Numbered from the stretch's first letter, positions 15,001 to 21,202 are shown. The stretch: DNA of 64,000 bases from Pseudovibrio sp. M1P-2-3 (GCF_031501865.1 NZ_JARRCW010000002.1:124001-188000), one strand, 5' to 3'. Notes: generated by a model from the sequence alone, not told the origin. Made by a program: numbers and translations.

Positions 15001-17936
15001 CCATCGATGGAGGTGACGGTGAGGCTGTCGGTGAGCTGGTCACCATGGGCCAGGCCCTGCACCGCCGGCTGCTGGTTGTTGAGGCTGTAGCTCCACGAGC
15101 CATCGGGCTGCACGGTAAAGCTGCCATGGGCGCCTTGGGCGTTTGGTTGCGCCACGAACTGGTCCTGACCGGCATCGGGATCGGTGATGGTGAGCTGACC
15201 GCCGGTGTGAAGCGCCGTCTCCTCGGTGACAGTGCCGGTGGCGGTACCGCCGATCTGCGCCTTGTCGTCGGTGCCGTTGATGGTGACGGTGAGTTGGTGG
15301 GCGGTGCCATCGATGGAGGTAACGGTGAGGCTGTCGGTGAGCTGGTCACCATGGGCCAGGCCCTGCACCGCCGGTTGTTGGTTGTTGAGGCTGTAGCTCC
15401 ATGATCCGTCGGGCTGCACGGTAAAACTGCCATGGGCACCTTGGGCGTTTGGTTGCGCCACGAACTGGTCCTGACCGGCATCGGGATCGGTGATGGTGAG
15501 CTGGCCGCCGGTGTGAAGCGCCGTCTCCTCGGTGACCGCCCCGGTGGCGGTGCCGCCGATCTGGGCCTTGTCGTCGGTGCCGTTGATGGTGACGGTCAGC
15601 TGGTGGGCGGTGCCATCGATGGAGGTGACGGTGAGGCTGTCGGTGAGCTGGTCACCATGGGCCAGGCCCTGCACCGCCGGCTGCTGGTTGTTGAGGCTGT
15701 AGCTCCACGAGCCATCGGGCTGCACGGTAAAACTGCCATGGGCGCCTTGGGCGTTTGGTTGCGCCACGAACTGGTCCTGACCGGCATCGGGATCGGTGAT
15801 GGTGAGCTGACCGCCGGTGTGAAGCGCCGTCTCCTCGGTGACAGTGCCGGTGGCGGTACCGCCGATCTGCGCCTTGTCGTCGGTGCCGTTGATGGTGACG
15901 GTGAGTTGGTGGGCGGTGCCATCGATGGAGGTAACGGTGAGGCTGTCGGTGAGCTGGTCGCCATGGGCCAGGCCCTGCACAGCCGGCTGCTGGTTGTTGA
16001 GGCTGTAGCTCCATGAGCCATCAGGCTGGATGGAGAAGCTGCCATGGGCGGCACTCACATGAGACTGCGCCACGAACTGATCCTGACCGGCGTCGGGATC
16101 GGTGATGGTGAGCTGACCGCCGGTGTGAAGCGCCGTCTCCTCGGTGACAGTGCCGGTGGCGGTACCGCCGATCTGCGCCTTGTCGTCGGTGCCGTTGATG
16201 GTGACGGTGAGTTGGTGGGCGGTGCCATCGATGGAGGTGACGGTGAGGCTGTCGGTGAGCTGGTCGCCATGGGCCAGGCCCTGCACAGCCGGCTGCTGGT
16301 TGTTGAGGCTGTAGCTCCACGAGCCATCGGGCTGCACGGTAAAACTGCCATGGGCGCCTTGGGCGTTTGGTTGCGCCACGAACTGGTCCTGACCGGCATC
16401 GGGATCGGTGATGGTGAGCTGACCGCCGGTGTGAAGCGCCGTCTCCTCGGTGACAGTGCCGGTGGCGGTACCGCCGATCTGCGCCTTGTCGTCGGTGCCG
16501 TTGATGGTGACGGTGAGTTGGTGGGCGGTGCCATCGATGGAGGTGACGGTGAGGCTGTCGGTGAGCTGGTCGCCATGGGCCAGGCCCTGCACCGCCGGCT
16601 GCTGGTTGTTGAGGCTGTAGCTCCACGCGCCGTCGGGCTGGATGGAGAAGCTGCCATGGGCGGCACTCACATGAGACTGCGCCACGAACTGATCCTGACC
16701 GGCGTCGGGATCGGTGATGGTGAGCTGACCGCCGGTGTGAAGCGCCGTCTCCTCGGTGACAGTGCCAATCGAAAGTCCACTAATAACAGCTCTATCTTGA
16801 GTACCTTGAATTCCAATGACTATTTGATGAGAGGTTCCATCGACACTATGAACCTGAAAGGTTTCGTAGCCTCTGCTACCTTCCGTTAAGCTTTGAACCT
16901 GAGGAAGTCCATTGTTTAGAGAGTATGACCAATGCCCTGAACTATCGATTTTTAAACTACCAAAACTGCTAGTAAGACTTTCGGGTTTAAAGGCAGCTTC
17001 CCCAGGATCAGGGTCAGTAATGTTCAATTGGCCAGTAACAGTAACCAATTTATCTTCGACAACTGTGCCCTGATTCCGACCGGATATAATTGCACCATCG
17101 GGGGTCGGCGCAATCTGGTACGGCAGCAGTGCTTGAGAATTTTTTCCGTCTGGTTGAACGGCGATAACCGTGAGAAAGCCATGACCGGACCAATCCGGCG
17201 GCGGTGTCATCTTTAGCTGGCTGATATCAGTACCGGGGTCTATTAGCCAGTGTCCTTGTGGGTCGGTATGACCAAGGTTCAGATGAGCTCCTTTTGGAAC
17301 ACCAGTGATCACAAGAGTAACGCCATCACCATTGCCGTGACTGTCTACTGTGCGAATGTGCAGTGGTAGGTCCTTATCCTCTTTACCTTGCGCCGTTAGA
17401 GCAGCAACTGCAGGTGTTCCGTTTTGACCTGCACTGACTACATTCCCAGTCTGCTTGTGTCCTGAACCACCACCACCTCCTCCCCCTCCACTTGTAGAGT
17501 GACCGGCATGAAAAGATGAAGTACCCGCAAGGCTTCCGTTTCCCAGATTAGGGAGAATATAATGAGAAGCCGCGCTTGCTGCACCCTTGCTACCAACAGG
17601 ATCTGTTCCGGTATGAATTGGATGCAAGCCCGAAATTGGGTTGCCTATCCCCGTAGGTTCACTACCTTGTGCGGCGGGAGGCGTATCTGGTGCTTCCGGG
17701 GCGCTAGTCCCCAACAGTTTTCCTAGCCCTTCCCCTGAAAAAACAAGCTCTCGGTGAGGTTGAGGGGAAGAGCCATGAAGCTCTTCCCCTGAAGGTTTAT
17801 GGAGTTCCTGCATAGTTTCCGGCGTCAAAGGCTCAGGATTTATTGTGACCCAGCCGAAAATTTCTTCTGGAGAAATTTGAGCTTTAGCTGCTTTTTTCAG
17901 CAAAGATAGTTTTTCCATGGGAGCTTTACTGCTCAT
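1..17936 (-). CDS. Giant VCBS/Ig-repeat type 1-secreted adhesin (3' end beyond window)
   Basis: One frame stays open from the ATG at 17936 to the window edge, about 5,978 residues, with no stop; the C-terminus lies outside. The ATG has a GAGAGG ribosome site and lies 10 bases after the HlyD stop. Residues 1-180 are low complexity and include an eight-glycine run (SGGGGGGGGSG). Two or three diverged VCBS-like domains follow, then about 43 near-identical 102-residue modules (about residues 391-4768), each carrying GGQLTITDPDAG, SYSLNNQQPAVQGL and LTVTINGTDD motifs. The last 1,200 visible residues are diverged VCBS domains (for example ITIHGSNDRPY, VHFTYDVKDDHGG) ending in a bacterial Ig-like domain (KWQVTVPGQD). 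The family comprises large surface or biofilm adhesins; the adjacent secretion genes are its likely exporter. The expected C-terminal secretion signal and any RTX calcium repeats cannot be seen. Confidence 0.93.
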   Translation of the reverse strand, partial: MSSKAPMEKLSLLKKAAKAQISPEEIFGWVTINPEPLTPETMQELHKPSGEELHGSSPQPHRELVFSGEGLGKLLGTSAPEAPDTPPAAQGSEPTGIGNPISGLHPIHTGTDPVGSKGAASAASHYILPNLGNGSLAGTSSFHAGHSTSGGGGGGGGSGHKQTGNVVSAGQNGTPAVAALTAQGKEDKDLPLHIRTVDSHGNGDGVTLVITGVPKGAHLNLGHTDPQGHWLIDPGTDISQLKMTPPPDWSGHGFLTVIAVQPDGKNSQALLPYQIAPTPDGAIISGRNQGTVVEDKLVTVTGQLNITDPDPGEAAFKPESLTSSFGSLKIDSSGHWSYSLNNGLPQVQSLTEGSRGYETFQVHSVDGTSHQIVIGIQGTQDRAVISGLSIGTVTEETALHTGGQLTITDPDAGQDQFVAQSHVSAAHGSFSIQPDGAWSYSLNNQQPAVQGLAHGDQLTDSLTVTSIDGTAHQLTVTINGTDDKAQIGGTATGTVTEETALHTGGQLTITDPDAGQDQFVAQPNAQGAHGSFTVQPDGSWSYSLNNQQPAVQGLAHGDQLTDSLTVTSIDGTAHQLTVTINGTDDKAQIGGTATGTVTEETALHTGGQLTITDPDAGQDQFVAQSHVSAAHGSFSIQPDGSWSYSLNNQQPAVQGLAHGDQLTDSLTVTSIDGTAHQLTVTINGTDDKAQIGGTATGTVTEETALHTGGQLTITDPDAGQDQFVAQPNAQGAHGSFTVQPDGSWSYSLNNQQPAVQGLAHGDQLTDSLTVTSIDGTAHQLTVTINGTDDKAQIGGTATGAVTEETALHTGGQLTITDPDAGQDQFVAQPNAQGAHGSFTVQPDGSWSYSLNNQQPAVQGLAHGDQLTDSLTVTSIDGTAHQLTVTINGTDDKAQIGGTATGTVTEETALHTGGQLTITDPDAGQDQFVAQPNAQGAHGSFTVQPDGSWSYSLNNQQPAVQGLAHGDQLTDSLTVTSIDGTAHQLTVTINGTDDKAQIGGTATGTVTEETALHTGGQLTITDPDAGQDQFVAQPNAQGAHGSFSIQPDGSWSYSLNNQQPAVQGLAHGDQLTDSLTVTSIDGTAHQLTVTINGTDDKAQIGGTATGTVTEETALHTGGQLTITDPDAGQDQFVAQPNAQGAHGSFTVQPDGSWSYSLNNQQPAVQGLAHGDQLTDSLTVTSIDGTAHQLTVTINGTDDKAQIGGTATGAVTEETALHTGGQLTITDPDAGQDQFVAQPNAQGAHGSFTVQPDGSWSYSLNNQQPAVQGLAHGDQLTDSLTVTSIDGTAHQLTVTINGTDDKAQIGGTATGTVTEETALHTGGQLTITDPDAGQDQFVAQPNAQGAHGSFSIQPDGSWSYSLNNQQPAVQGLAHGDQLTDSLTVTSIDGTAHQLTVTINGTDDKAQIGGTTTGAVTEETALHTGGQLTITDPDAGQDQFVAQPNAQGAHGSFTVQPDGSWSYSLNNQQPAVQGLAHGDQLTDSLTVTSIDGTAHQLTVTINGTDDKAQIGGTATGTVTEETALHTGGQLTITDPDAGQDQFVAQPNAQGAHGSFTVQPDGSWSYSLNNQQPAVQGLTHGDQLTDSLTVTSIDGTAHQLTVTINGTDDKAQIGGTATGTVTEETALHTGGQLTITDPDAGQDQFVAQPNAQGAHGSFSIQPDGSWSYSLNNQQPAVQGLKSGDQLTDSLTVTSIDGTAHQLTVTINGTDDKAQIGGTATGTVTEETALHTGGQLTITDPDAGQDQFVAQPNAQGAHGSFTVQPDGSWSYSLNNQQPAVQGLAHGDQLTDSLTVTSIDGTAHQLTVTINGTDDKAQIGGTATGTVTEETALHTGGQLTITDPDAGQDQFVAQSHVSAAHGSFSIQPDGSWSYSLNNQQPAVQGLAHGDQLTDSLTVTSIDGTAHQLTVTINGTDDKAQIGGTATGTVTEETALHTGGQLTITDPDAGQDQFVAQPNAQGAHGSFTVQPDGSWSYSLNNQQPAVQGLAHGDQLTDSLTVTSIDGTAHQLTVTINGTDDKAQIGGTATGAVTEETALHTGGQLTITDPDAGQDQFVAQPNAQGAHGSFTVQPDGSWSYSLNNQQPAVQGLAHGDQLTDSLTVTSIDGTAHQLTVTINGTDDKAQIGGTATGTVTEETALHTGGQLTITDPDAGQDQFVAQPNAQGAHGSFTVQPDGSWSYSLNNQQPAVQGLAHGDQLTDSLTVTSIDGTAHQLTVTINGTDDKAQIGGTATGTVTEETALHTGGQLTITDPDAGQDQFVAQPNAQGAHGSFTVQPDGSWSYSLNNQQPAVQGLAHGDQLTDSLTVTSIDGTAHQLTVTINGTDDKAQIGGTATGTVTEETALHTGGHLTITDPDAGQDQFVAQPNAQGAHGSFTVQPDGSWSYSLNNQQPAVQGLTHGDQLTDSLTVTSIDGTAHQLTVTINGTDDKAQIGGTATGTVTEETALHTGGQLTITDPDAGQDQFVAQPNAQGAHGSFSIQPDGSWSYSLNNQQPAVQGLKSGDQLTDSLTVTSIDGTAHQLTVTINGTDDKAQIGGTATGTVTEETALHTGGQLTITDPDAGQDQFVAQPNAQGAHGSFTVQPDGSWSYSLNNQQPAVQGLAHGDQLTDSLTVTSIDGTAHQLTVTINGTDDKAQIGGTTTGAVTEETALHTGGQLTITDPDAGQDQFVAQPNAQGAHGSFTVQPDGSWSYSLNNQQPAVQGLAHGDQLTDSLTVTSIDGTAHQLTVTINGTDDKAQIGGTATGTVTEETALHTGGQLTITDPDAGQDQFVAQPNAQGAHGSFTVQPDGSWSYSLNNQQPAVQGLTHGDQLTDSLTVTSIDGTAHQLTVTINGTDDKAQIGGTATGTVTEETALHTGGQLTITDPDAGQDQFVAQPNAQGAHGSFSIQPDGSWSYSLNNQQPAVQGLKSGDQLTDSLTVTSIDGTAHQLTVTINGTDDKAQIGGTATGTVTEETALHTGGQLTITDPDAGQDQFVAQPNAQGAHGSFSIQPDGAWSYSLNNQQPAVQGLTHGDQLTDSLTVTSIDGTAHQLTVTINGTDDKAQIGGTATGAVTEETALHTGGQLTITDPDAGQDQFVAQSHVSAAHGSFSIQPDGAWSYSLNNQQPAVQGLAHGDQLTDSLTVTSIDGTAHQLTVTINGTDDKAQIGGTATGTVTEETALHTGGQLTITDPDAGQDQFVAQPNAQGAHGSFTVQPDGAWSYSLNNQQPAVQGLAHGDQLTDSLTVTSIDGTAHQLTVTINGTDDKAQIGGTATGVVTEETALHTGGQLTITDPDAGQDQFVAQPNAQGAHGSFTVQPDGSWSYSLNNQQPAVQGLAHGDQLTDSLTVTSIDGTAHQLTVTINGTDDKAQIGGTATGTVTEETALHTGGQLTITDPDAGQAQFVAQPNAQGAHGSFSIQPDGAWSYSLNNQQPAVQGLAHGDQLTDSLTVTSIDGTAHQLTVTINGTDDKAQIGGTATGVVTEETALHTGGQLTITDPDAGQDQFVAQPNAQGAHGSFTVQPDGSWSYSLNNQQPAVQGLAHGDQLTDSLTVTSIDGTAHQLTVTINGTDDKAQIGGTATGTVTEETALHTGGQLTITDPDAGQDQFVAQPNAQGAHGSFTVQPDGSWSYSLNNQQPAVQGLAHGDQLTDSLTVTSIDGTAHQLTVTINGTDDKAQIGGTATGTVTEETALHTGGQLTITDPDAGQDQFVAQPNAQGAHGSFTVQPDGSWSYSLNNQQPAVQGLAHGDQLTDSLTVTSIDGTAHQLTVTINGTDDKAQIGGTATGVVTEETALHTGGQLTITDPDAGQDQFVAQPNAQGAHGSFTVQPDGSWSYSLNNQQPAVQGLAHGDQLTDSLTVTSIDGTAHQLTVTINGTDDKAQIGGTATGAVTEETALHTGGQLTITDPDAGQDQFVAQSHVSAAHGSFSIQPDGAWSYSLNNQQPAVQGLAHGDQLTDSLTVTSIDGTAHQLTVTINGTDDKAQIGGTATGTVTEETALHTGGQLTITDPDAGQDQFVAQPNAQGAHGSFSIQPDGSWSYSLNNQQPAVQGLAHGDQLTDSLTVTSIDGTAHQLTVTINGTDDKAQIGGTATGVVTEETALHTGGQLTITDPDAGQDQFVAQPNAQGAHGSFSIQPDGAWSYSLNNQQPAVQGLAHGDQLTDSLTVTSIDGTAHQLTVTINGTDDKAQIGGTATGTVTEETALHTGGQLTITDPDAGQAQFVAQPNAQGAHGSFSIQPDGAWSYSLNNQQPAVQGLAHGDQLTDSLTVTSIDGTAHQLTVTINGTDDKAQIGGTATGVVTEETALHTGGQLTITDPDAGQDQFVAQPNAQGAHGSFTVQPDGSWSYSLNNQQPAVQGLAHGDQLTDSLTVTSIDGTAHQLTVTINGTDDKAQIGGTATGTVTEETALHTGGQLTITDPDAGQDQFVAQPNAQGAHGSFTVQPDGSWSYSLNNQQPAVQGLAHGDQLTDSLTVTSIDGTAHQLTVTINGTDDKAQIGGTATGTVTEETALHTGGQLTITDPDAGQDQFVAQPNAQGAHGSFTVQPDGSWSYSLNNQQPAVQGLAHGDQLTDSLTVTSIDGTAHQLTVTINGTDDKAQIGGTATGVVTEETALHTGGQLTITDPDAGQDQFVAQPNAQGAHGSFTVQPDGSWSYSLNNQQPAVQGLAHGDQLTDSLTVTSIDGTAHQLTVTINGTDDKAQIGGTATGAVTEETALHTGGQLTITDPDAGQDQFVAQSHVSAAHGSFSIQPDGAWSYSLNNQQPAVQGLAHGDQLTDHLTVTSKDGTAHQLTVTINGTDDKAVISGVDTGSVTENAAGEDKSPDYAQPHISMLGKAPLYVSGKLTIIDPDVGEASFDKKSGAYDYHGKYGDLLLHENGEWHYHANAGNIKVVGGRPTSQGTAIDQLGENQTLTDTITVHSKDGTAHDIVITIHGSNDRPYCSSEVSLHPGTEDTSQTITAAQLLQNTVDVDANDAGKLSIANLHSDHGSIQDNKDGTYTFTPEKDYNGTVHFTYDVKDDHGGLTHTGATTTLTAVGDAAVITDTQIPSVTEDRGYINTHYELQVYGHLDISDPDPGEAKFDINKGPQTYQGIGYDTSMGGHVLLQQDGDFIYYIDNRKPAIQQLGASQTATDTVTIKSVDGTTHQIQITIHGTNDAPVLKAATASTTEGGTRLTGQMSATDVDHGDSQTYSLTQTAPAGFVLNADGSWNFDPTNSAYEHLAAGATQHLSIPVTVTDKSGATDTQNLVISVTGTSNAAVIGGVDTGSVTENTAGVDMSPDYAQPGMAKLGKTTLSVDGQLTITDPDAGEAEFDSKGYGFNYHGQYGDLLLNPNGTWHYHADAGSNRFVGGLATSHGTAIDQLGAGQSVTDTITVYSKDGTSHDITITIHGSNDRPYCSSTVTLNSGTEDISQTLTKAQLLANTVDVDANDVGKLSIELLRVDHGSVRDNKDGTYTFTPEKDYNGQVHFGFDVHDAHGGVTHTGATTTLAAASDKAVISGTDTGSAIEDKVSGRIVISGNLNITDPDGPTQEHFQFSQFGEHAISDPFGGNLHIDAAGNWSYVVDNSNQQVQQLAAGQVEHATYRVSSADGTTHNIVVELRGTNDAPVLSAATTAATEGGRVVTGHMTATDIDSPKSSLHYTSTAQIDGFQIDANGHYRFDPSNAAYNSLAEGAHKALTIPITVTDGDGGQAQQNLTINLTGTNDRPVVTATSAAPVDMGEVTDGLTKTFSPGDLLKLAGATDPDNDNLSVTQVDVDAQYGSFAQNSNGEWVFTPVHGKTITDIPVTMTIGDGHETILSHGLLDINHIPLAVSSISQDTGLSHSDFITTDNTLVYHGTGTPGHEIVLLYGSNASAIVDASGHWSIDGSNFNLLTGDHNFRFYDMQAGNFITQKVYIAHDRPVLVINSVGGDDLIDSGEHGKPLLINGETANALDGSKVDLEIAGIHYSATVQGNKWQVTVPGQDIAAIADQNLLVQGTLNTLAGMKATAQHHFVVAANPLTMHTTASLKEDSS
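3632..16766 (-). repeat. Tandem array of about 43 units of 306 bp within the adhesin
   Basis: Near-identical 306-bp units (exactly 102 codons) repeat head to tail, with landmarks such as ctgccatgggcgcc recurring every 306 bases. Units differ mainly in one cassette: most encode PNAQGAHGSF and a minority encode SHVSAAHGSF. There are scattered synonymous and conservative changes. Both strands are open in several frames across the array, giving long spurious ORFs. Variation in copy number by recombination is expected, and assembly across this array deserves caution. Confidence 0.95.
3815..8710 (-). repeat. Two adjacent 2,448-bp super-repeats (8 units each)
   Basis: The segments 3815-6262 and 6263-8710 are both exactly 2,448 bp (8 x 306). 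They carry nearly the same order of unit variants and both begin with the rarer SHVSAAHGS-type unit. This is a duplication of an 8-unit block on top of the basic 306-bp periodicity. Between 9.3 and 16.7 kb, mosaic matches at offsets of 2,448 and 3,672 bp (8 and 12 units) indicate further block duplications. Confidence 0.85.
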
Positions 17937-17946
17937 GATAAACCTC

Positions 17947-19248
17947 TCAACGCTCTGACAGGGCAAGATCCAGATTTGTGTAAACTGGCTTCCAAATATA
18001 CTGGAATACCGTTTTGGAACCGGTGAGGATATCTGCTTCACCGGTCATACCGGATTGAAGCGTTAGACCTGCTTTAGGCTCTCGGAAAAAAGTGCGGTCC
18101 ACGCCAACTTCAACCAAGTAAAACGGCACACCCCGTTCATCCATATGTGTCGTTGGAGAGACTTCTTTGACAACCCCGTTTAAGGCACCATAACGGCTAA
18201 AATCGAAGCTATCTATTTTCAATCTGACTGGTTGCCCAACTTCGACAAAGCCGACATCTCTGGGCGATAGTCTGCCTTTGAACTGCAACCCACCTTCAAT
18301 TGGAACCAAGGTAATGACAACGCCGCCAGGGTCTATAACATCCCCTATGGTCTCATCAGGGAGGGATTGGACAATGCCGGCAACCGGAGTACGTACGACA
18401 GTTTCCTCCAGTCGTTGCTTTAACCCTTTTACTTCTGCCCGTAGTGCTCTGCGTTCGCCGGTTGCCTCCGCGATGCGAGTACGGGCTTTTGCCGCCTGAT
18501 CCAGATCAATCCCAACAAGCTGTGACTGTAGTTGCTCCACTTGAGCTTCCAGTATGCTTTTACGCCCAGCCAGCTGCGCCAATTCAAAGCGGTATCTGGC
18601 AGCTTGCTCTCGAAGTTCGACAAGCCGCGGACGTGAAGAAAGGCCACGCCCAACCAACCCTTCCTCGATGCTACGCTCTTCTTCCGCAACGGTAATTTGC
18701 GCCATCAGTTCAGGTTTTTCAGCCTCAACGGCGGCAATTTCTGCTTTTTTTTCCATTATTTGGGCTTCTAAAACGTCTTTTTGGGAGCGCATCAGATCAC
18801 GTTGGGCCGGTAATGCTGCAATCTCTTTTAGAACGAGTTCAGGATACTGATCCCCCAACTGCCCAAAGTTTGGCTGACGTTTGTCGACCAGCGCGCTGAG
18901 CCGCTCAATCTCTAGCGAAAGCCCAGCAATACGGGCTTGTGCTGCTTCAAGCTCTGAACGGGCTTCAGTTTGATCAAGGAGGGCAACTCTGTCTCCTGCA
19001 TTTACAGTTTGCCCGAGTTTTACGTCGATCTGTATAAGATGCCCACCATGACGACTTTCAACTCGTTGAACTTGAGCGACCGGTTCTACTGTACCTCTTG
19101 CCTTGGCAATTTCATCAAGGGGGGTGAATATCATCCAGATAATTAGAAGGGCGATACCAACTATTGTGACAATAGCTGCCCTTTTTTTCCACTTAAAGAC
19201 TTGGGTGTCCCCGAGCTCAAAACTGTGTTCACCTTTTTCCTTTGTCAT
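17947..19248 (-). CDS. HlyD-family type 1 secretion membrane fusion protein
   Basis: A 433-residue periplasmic adaptor that would link the inner-membrane ABC exporter to a TolC-type outer-membrane channel. It has a short cytoplasmic N-terminus and one transmembrane segment (about residues 23-41, AAIVTIVGIALLIIWMIF). A lipoyl/barrel half follows (VESRHGGHLIQIDVKLGQ), then a long alpha-helical coiled-coil hairpin (about 95-265), the second lipoyl half (VVRTPVAGIVQSL) and a beta-barrel C-terminus (about 310-420). Length and layout fit the LapC/HlyD/PrtE family. It lies 40 bases downstream of the second ABC gene and 10 bases upstream of the giant adhesin, so it is almost certainly the adhesin's dedicated adaptor. 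No TolC-like gene is present in the window. Confidence 0.93.
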   Translation of the reverse strand: MTKEKGEHSFELGDTQVFKWKKRAAIVTIVGIALLIIWMIFTPLDEIAKARGTVEPVAQVQRVESRHGGHLIQIDVKLGQTVNAGDRVALLDQTEARSELEAAQARIAGLSLEIERLSALVDKRQPNFGQLGDQYPELVLKEIAALPAQRDLMRSQKDVLEAQIMEKKAEIAAVEAEKPELMAQITVAEEERSIEEGLVGRGLSSRPRLVELREQAARYRFELAQLAGRKSILEAQVEQLQSQLVGIDLDQAAKARTRIAEATGERRALRAEVKGLKQRLEETVVRTPVAGIVQSLPDETIGDVIDPGGVVITLVPIEGGLQFKGRLSPRDVGFVEVGQPVRLKIDSFDFSRYGALNGVVKEVSPTTHMDERGVPFYLVEVGVDRTFFREPKAGLTLQSGMTGEADILTGSKTVFQYIWKPVYTNLDLALSER

Positions 19249-19288
19249 TTAGTGTCTCCGGTCCAGTTCAGCCACTTGACTTGTTTTA

Positions 19289-21202
19289 TTAATTTTGAGT
19301 TGGTGCTTGTACTGGGCCAAAGTAGGCCTGAGCACCATTTTCCAAAACAATAGCCAAATCGGCTTGGGGTACTAAATCAGTATCGTGGCTAGAGAAAAAT
19401 ACAGTTGCTTTGCCGCGCTTTTCTTCAAGAAACTGTTTGATTATTTTTCGGCAGTACTCACCGCCAGAGGAGAGAGGATCATCGAGAATATATAAAGGAG
19501 CATCTTTTTGGGTCACGCCTTGCCAGGCTTCCCGCTCAGCTTCAACTATAGACCTTCGGCCCTGACTATTGGGCCCGTGTGTACTTGATTTATTCGAGCG
19601 CGGATTTGCATCCAGATAGGCGCAATATTCCGCCATATCGTCACTATCATATTGGGAAACAGTACGGCCATTAATGTAGTAGCCGCCCGATTGTGCCCTC
19701 AAGTACCCAGCAATTATTCTTAGGAGGGTCGTTTTACCTGAGGAGTTAGGACCAATAACCGCGACAACACTTCCATGAGGAACATCGAACGTGATTCCAG
19801 AACACGCGGGCCCCAGCCCTCCATCATAACGAAAGTATACTCCTTGTGCTGATAAAGTAGACACATTTTGAGGAAAAGGCTCTTGTGAGTGAACATTATG
19901 TGCCACCGTCGGGAGCTGCATGGAATCGCGCAGTTGCCGCCATGCTACCCAGATACTTCCAAGTCGTGGTAAAGCAAAAAACAGAGCCTGAGCTGGTGCT
20001 GTTACTCTCCATGTCAACAACATGGTGCCAATCAGTGCTCCTGGCGTTATGGAACCGGCAAGCGCAAGATCCACTCCTATAATCAAGGTCAAGAGAGCGG
20101 TACCGGTACCCAAAGCAGTTCCCAGAGACTGCACTGCAGCCATGCGCTTTTGCAATTTCACGTTGTGCGGTATAATCGCCATCATAGACCGTTCAAACCG
20201 CTGCAGCCATGTATTAGCAAGACCGCTGCGGTAAATCGCGCCTTGGCTATCAACCACCTCTGATGTCATACTCTGTTTTATTTGTGAAAGACGTGCCACC
20301 TGTGGGTCCGTTGGCGGGCTTGTCTTAATAAGGAATATGCCAAAACCCCAAAAAAACAGCAAATAAGCTGCGGGTATAAGCGCCAGAATACCACCAACAA
20401 AAATAAGTGCAATCAGAGTGAGTACAAGAAAAGGGGCATCGTATATGGCAGCAATATTGGGACTGGCGAAAATGCCTGCCGCTTGTTCGCTCGACTTCAA
20501 ACGAGACCCGAGTGCATCAGTTGACATTCTCTGTTTCACGGCTAGCGGTTGCCTGAAGATTTTTTGGGCAACAGCTAAACAGATACTTGCTGATAAACGT
20601 GCGTATTCTGCAGCTGCCAGATTGGAGCGAATGCGCCTTAGGGTAATCATCAGTATTAGAACAATCGTCACGCCACCAAGGAGTGCAGGAAGCGTGGCAA
20701 TTGCCCCTCCCCCAAGAACACGGTCATAAACCGCCATGGTAAAGAAGGGGACACTTAAAGCACACAAGTTGATACCCAGAGACTGCCAGGCAACAGCAAA
20801 GGCGCCCTGTCGGCTTCGCTTCACAAAATCTGCATAGGAAACTTCTGCCATTAAGGCTTCTGGCAGCAAACGAATATGTAATAAGTTTTTTGAGGCGCGA
20901 ATATGATCCGCAGTACACTTTGTATCACTGGGAATGAGCGTTTCTTTTCCTGCACAGCGCACGAGTGCCACCCATTGACCATGATGACGGGTCACAATCG
21001 CGCCTTCAAGTCCATCACTCCAGCTGACCGGGAGACGGTGATAGTGTATCGCGGTAGCCCCAAGTAATGCACAGGCCTGCTCAATCTGGCGGATATGTTC
21101 GGTATTTTGTTGCCCCAACACAGCTTCCACCAGCTTCTTGCTTCTCCGGCCGCCAAGCGCCGCCAAGGTTTCAAACAAAAAATTTGCAGCGTTCTTGCTC
21201 AT
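19289..21202 (-). CDS. Type 1 secretion ABC subunit with Walker A but no signature motif
   Basis: A 637-residue ABC exporter subunit. The start is taken at the ATG that overlaps the upstream stop (TAATG, translational coupling), 11 codons inside the longest frame. Residues 1-130 resemble a C39-like domain with no obvious catalytic cysteine, as in exporters of large adhesins. The membrane domain spans about 140-420 and the nucleotide-binding domain about 445-637. Walker A is intact (GPNSSGKT, 484-491), Walker B reads LYILDDP (570-576) and the switch histidine is in SSHD (606). Where the LSGGQ signature should be the sequence reads GPNSQGRRS, which is degenerate. It is best explained as half of a heterodimer with the neighbouring subunit. 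Confidence 0.88.
   Translation of the reverse strand: MSKNAANFLFETLAALGGRRSKKLVEAVLGQQNTEHIRQIEQACALLGATAIHYHRLPVSWSDGLEGAIVTRHHGQWVALVRCAGKETLIPSDTKCTADHIRASKNLLHIRLLPEALMAEVSYADFVKRSRQGAFAVAWQSLGINLCALSVPFFTMAVYDRVLGGGAIATLPALLGGVTIVLILMITLRRIRSNLAAAEYARLSASICLAVAQKIFRQPLAVKQRMSTDALGSRLKSSEQAAGIFASPNIAAIYDAPFLVLTLIALIFVGGILALIPAAYLLFFWGFGIFLIKTSPPTDPQVARLSQIKQSMTSEVVDSQGAIYRSGLANTWLQRFERSMMAIIPHNVKLQKRMAAVQSLGTALGTGTALLTLIIGVDLALAGSITPGALIGTMLLTWRVTAPAQALFFALPRLGSIWVAWRQLRDSMQLPTVAHNVHSQEPFPQNVSTLSAQGVYFRYDGGLGPACSGITFDVPHGSVVAVIGPNSSGKTTLLRIIAGYLRAQSGGYYINGRTVSQYDSDDMAEYCAYLDANPRSNKSSTHGPNSQGRRSIVEAEREAWQGVTQKDAPLYILDDPLSSGGEYCRKIIKQFLEEKRGKATVFFSSHDTDLVPQADLAIVLENGAQAYFGPVQAPTQN

Noticed and set aside
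3632-16766. Regular repeats as a possible CRISPR array
   Set aside because: The unit is 306 bp, coding and contiguous, with no short repeat/unique spacer alternation and no cas genes nearby.
4110-16889. Many plus-strand ORFs of 92-398 codons (GDGELTAGVKRRLLGD type)
   Set aside because: They are antisense shadows of the adhesin repeat, each broken at the same place in the unit, without ribosome sites.
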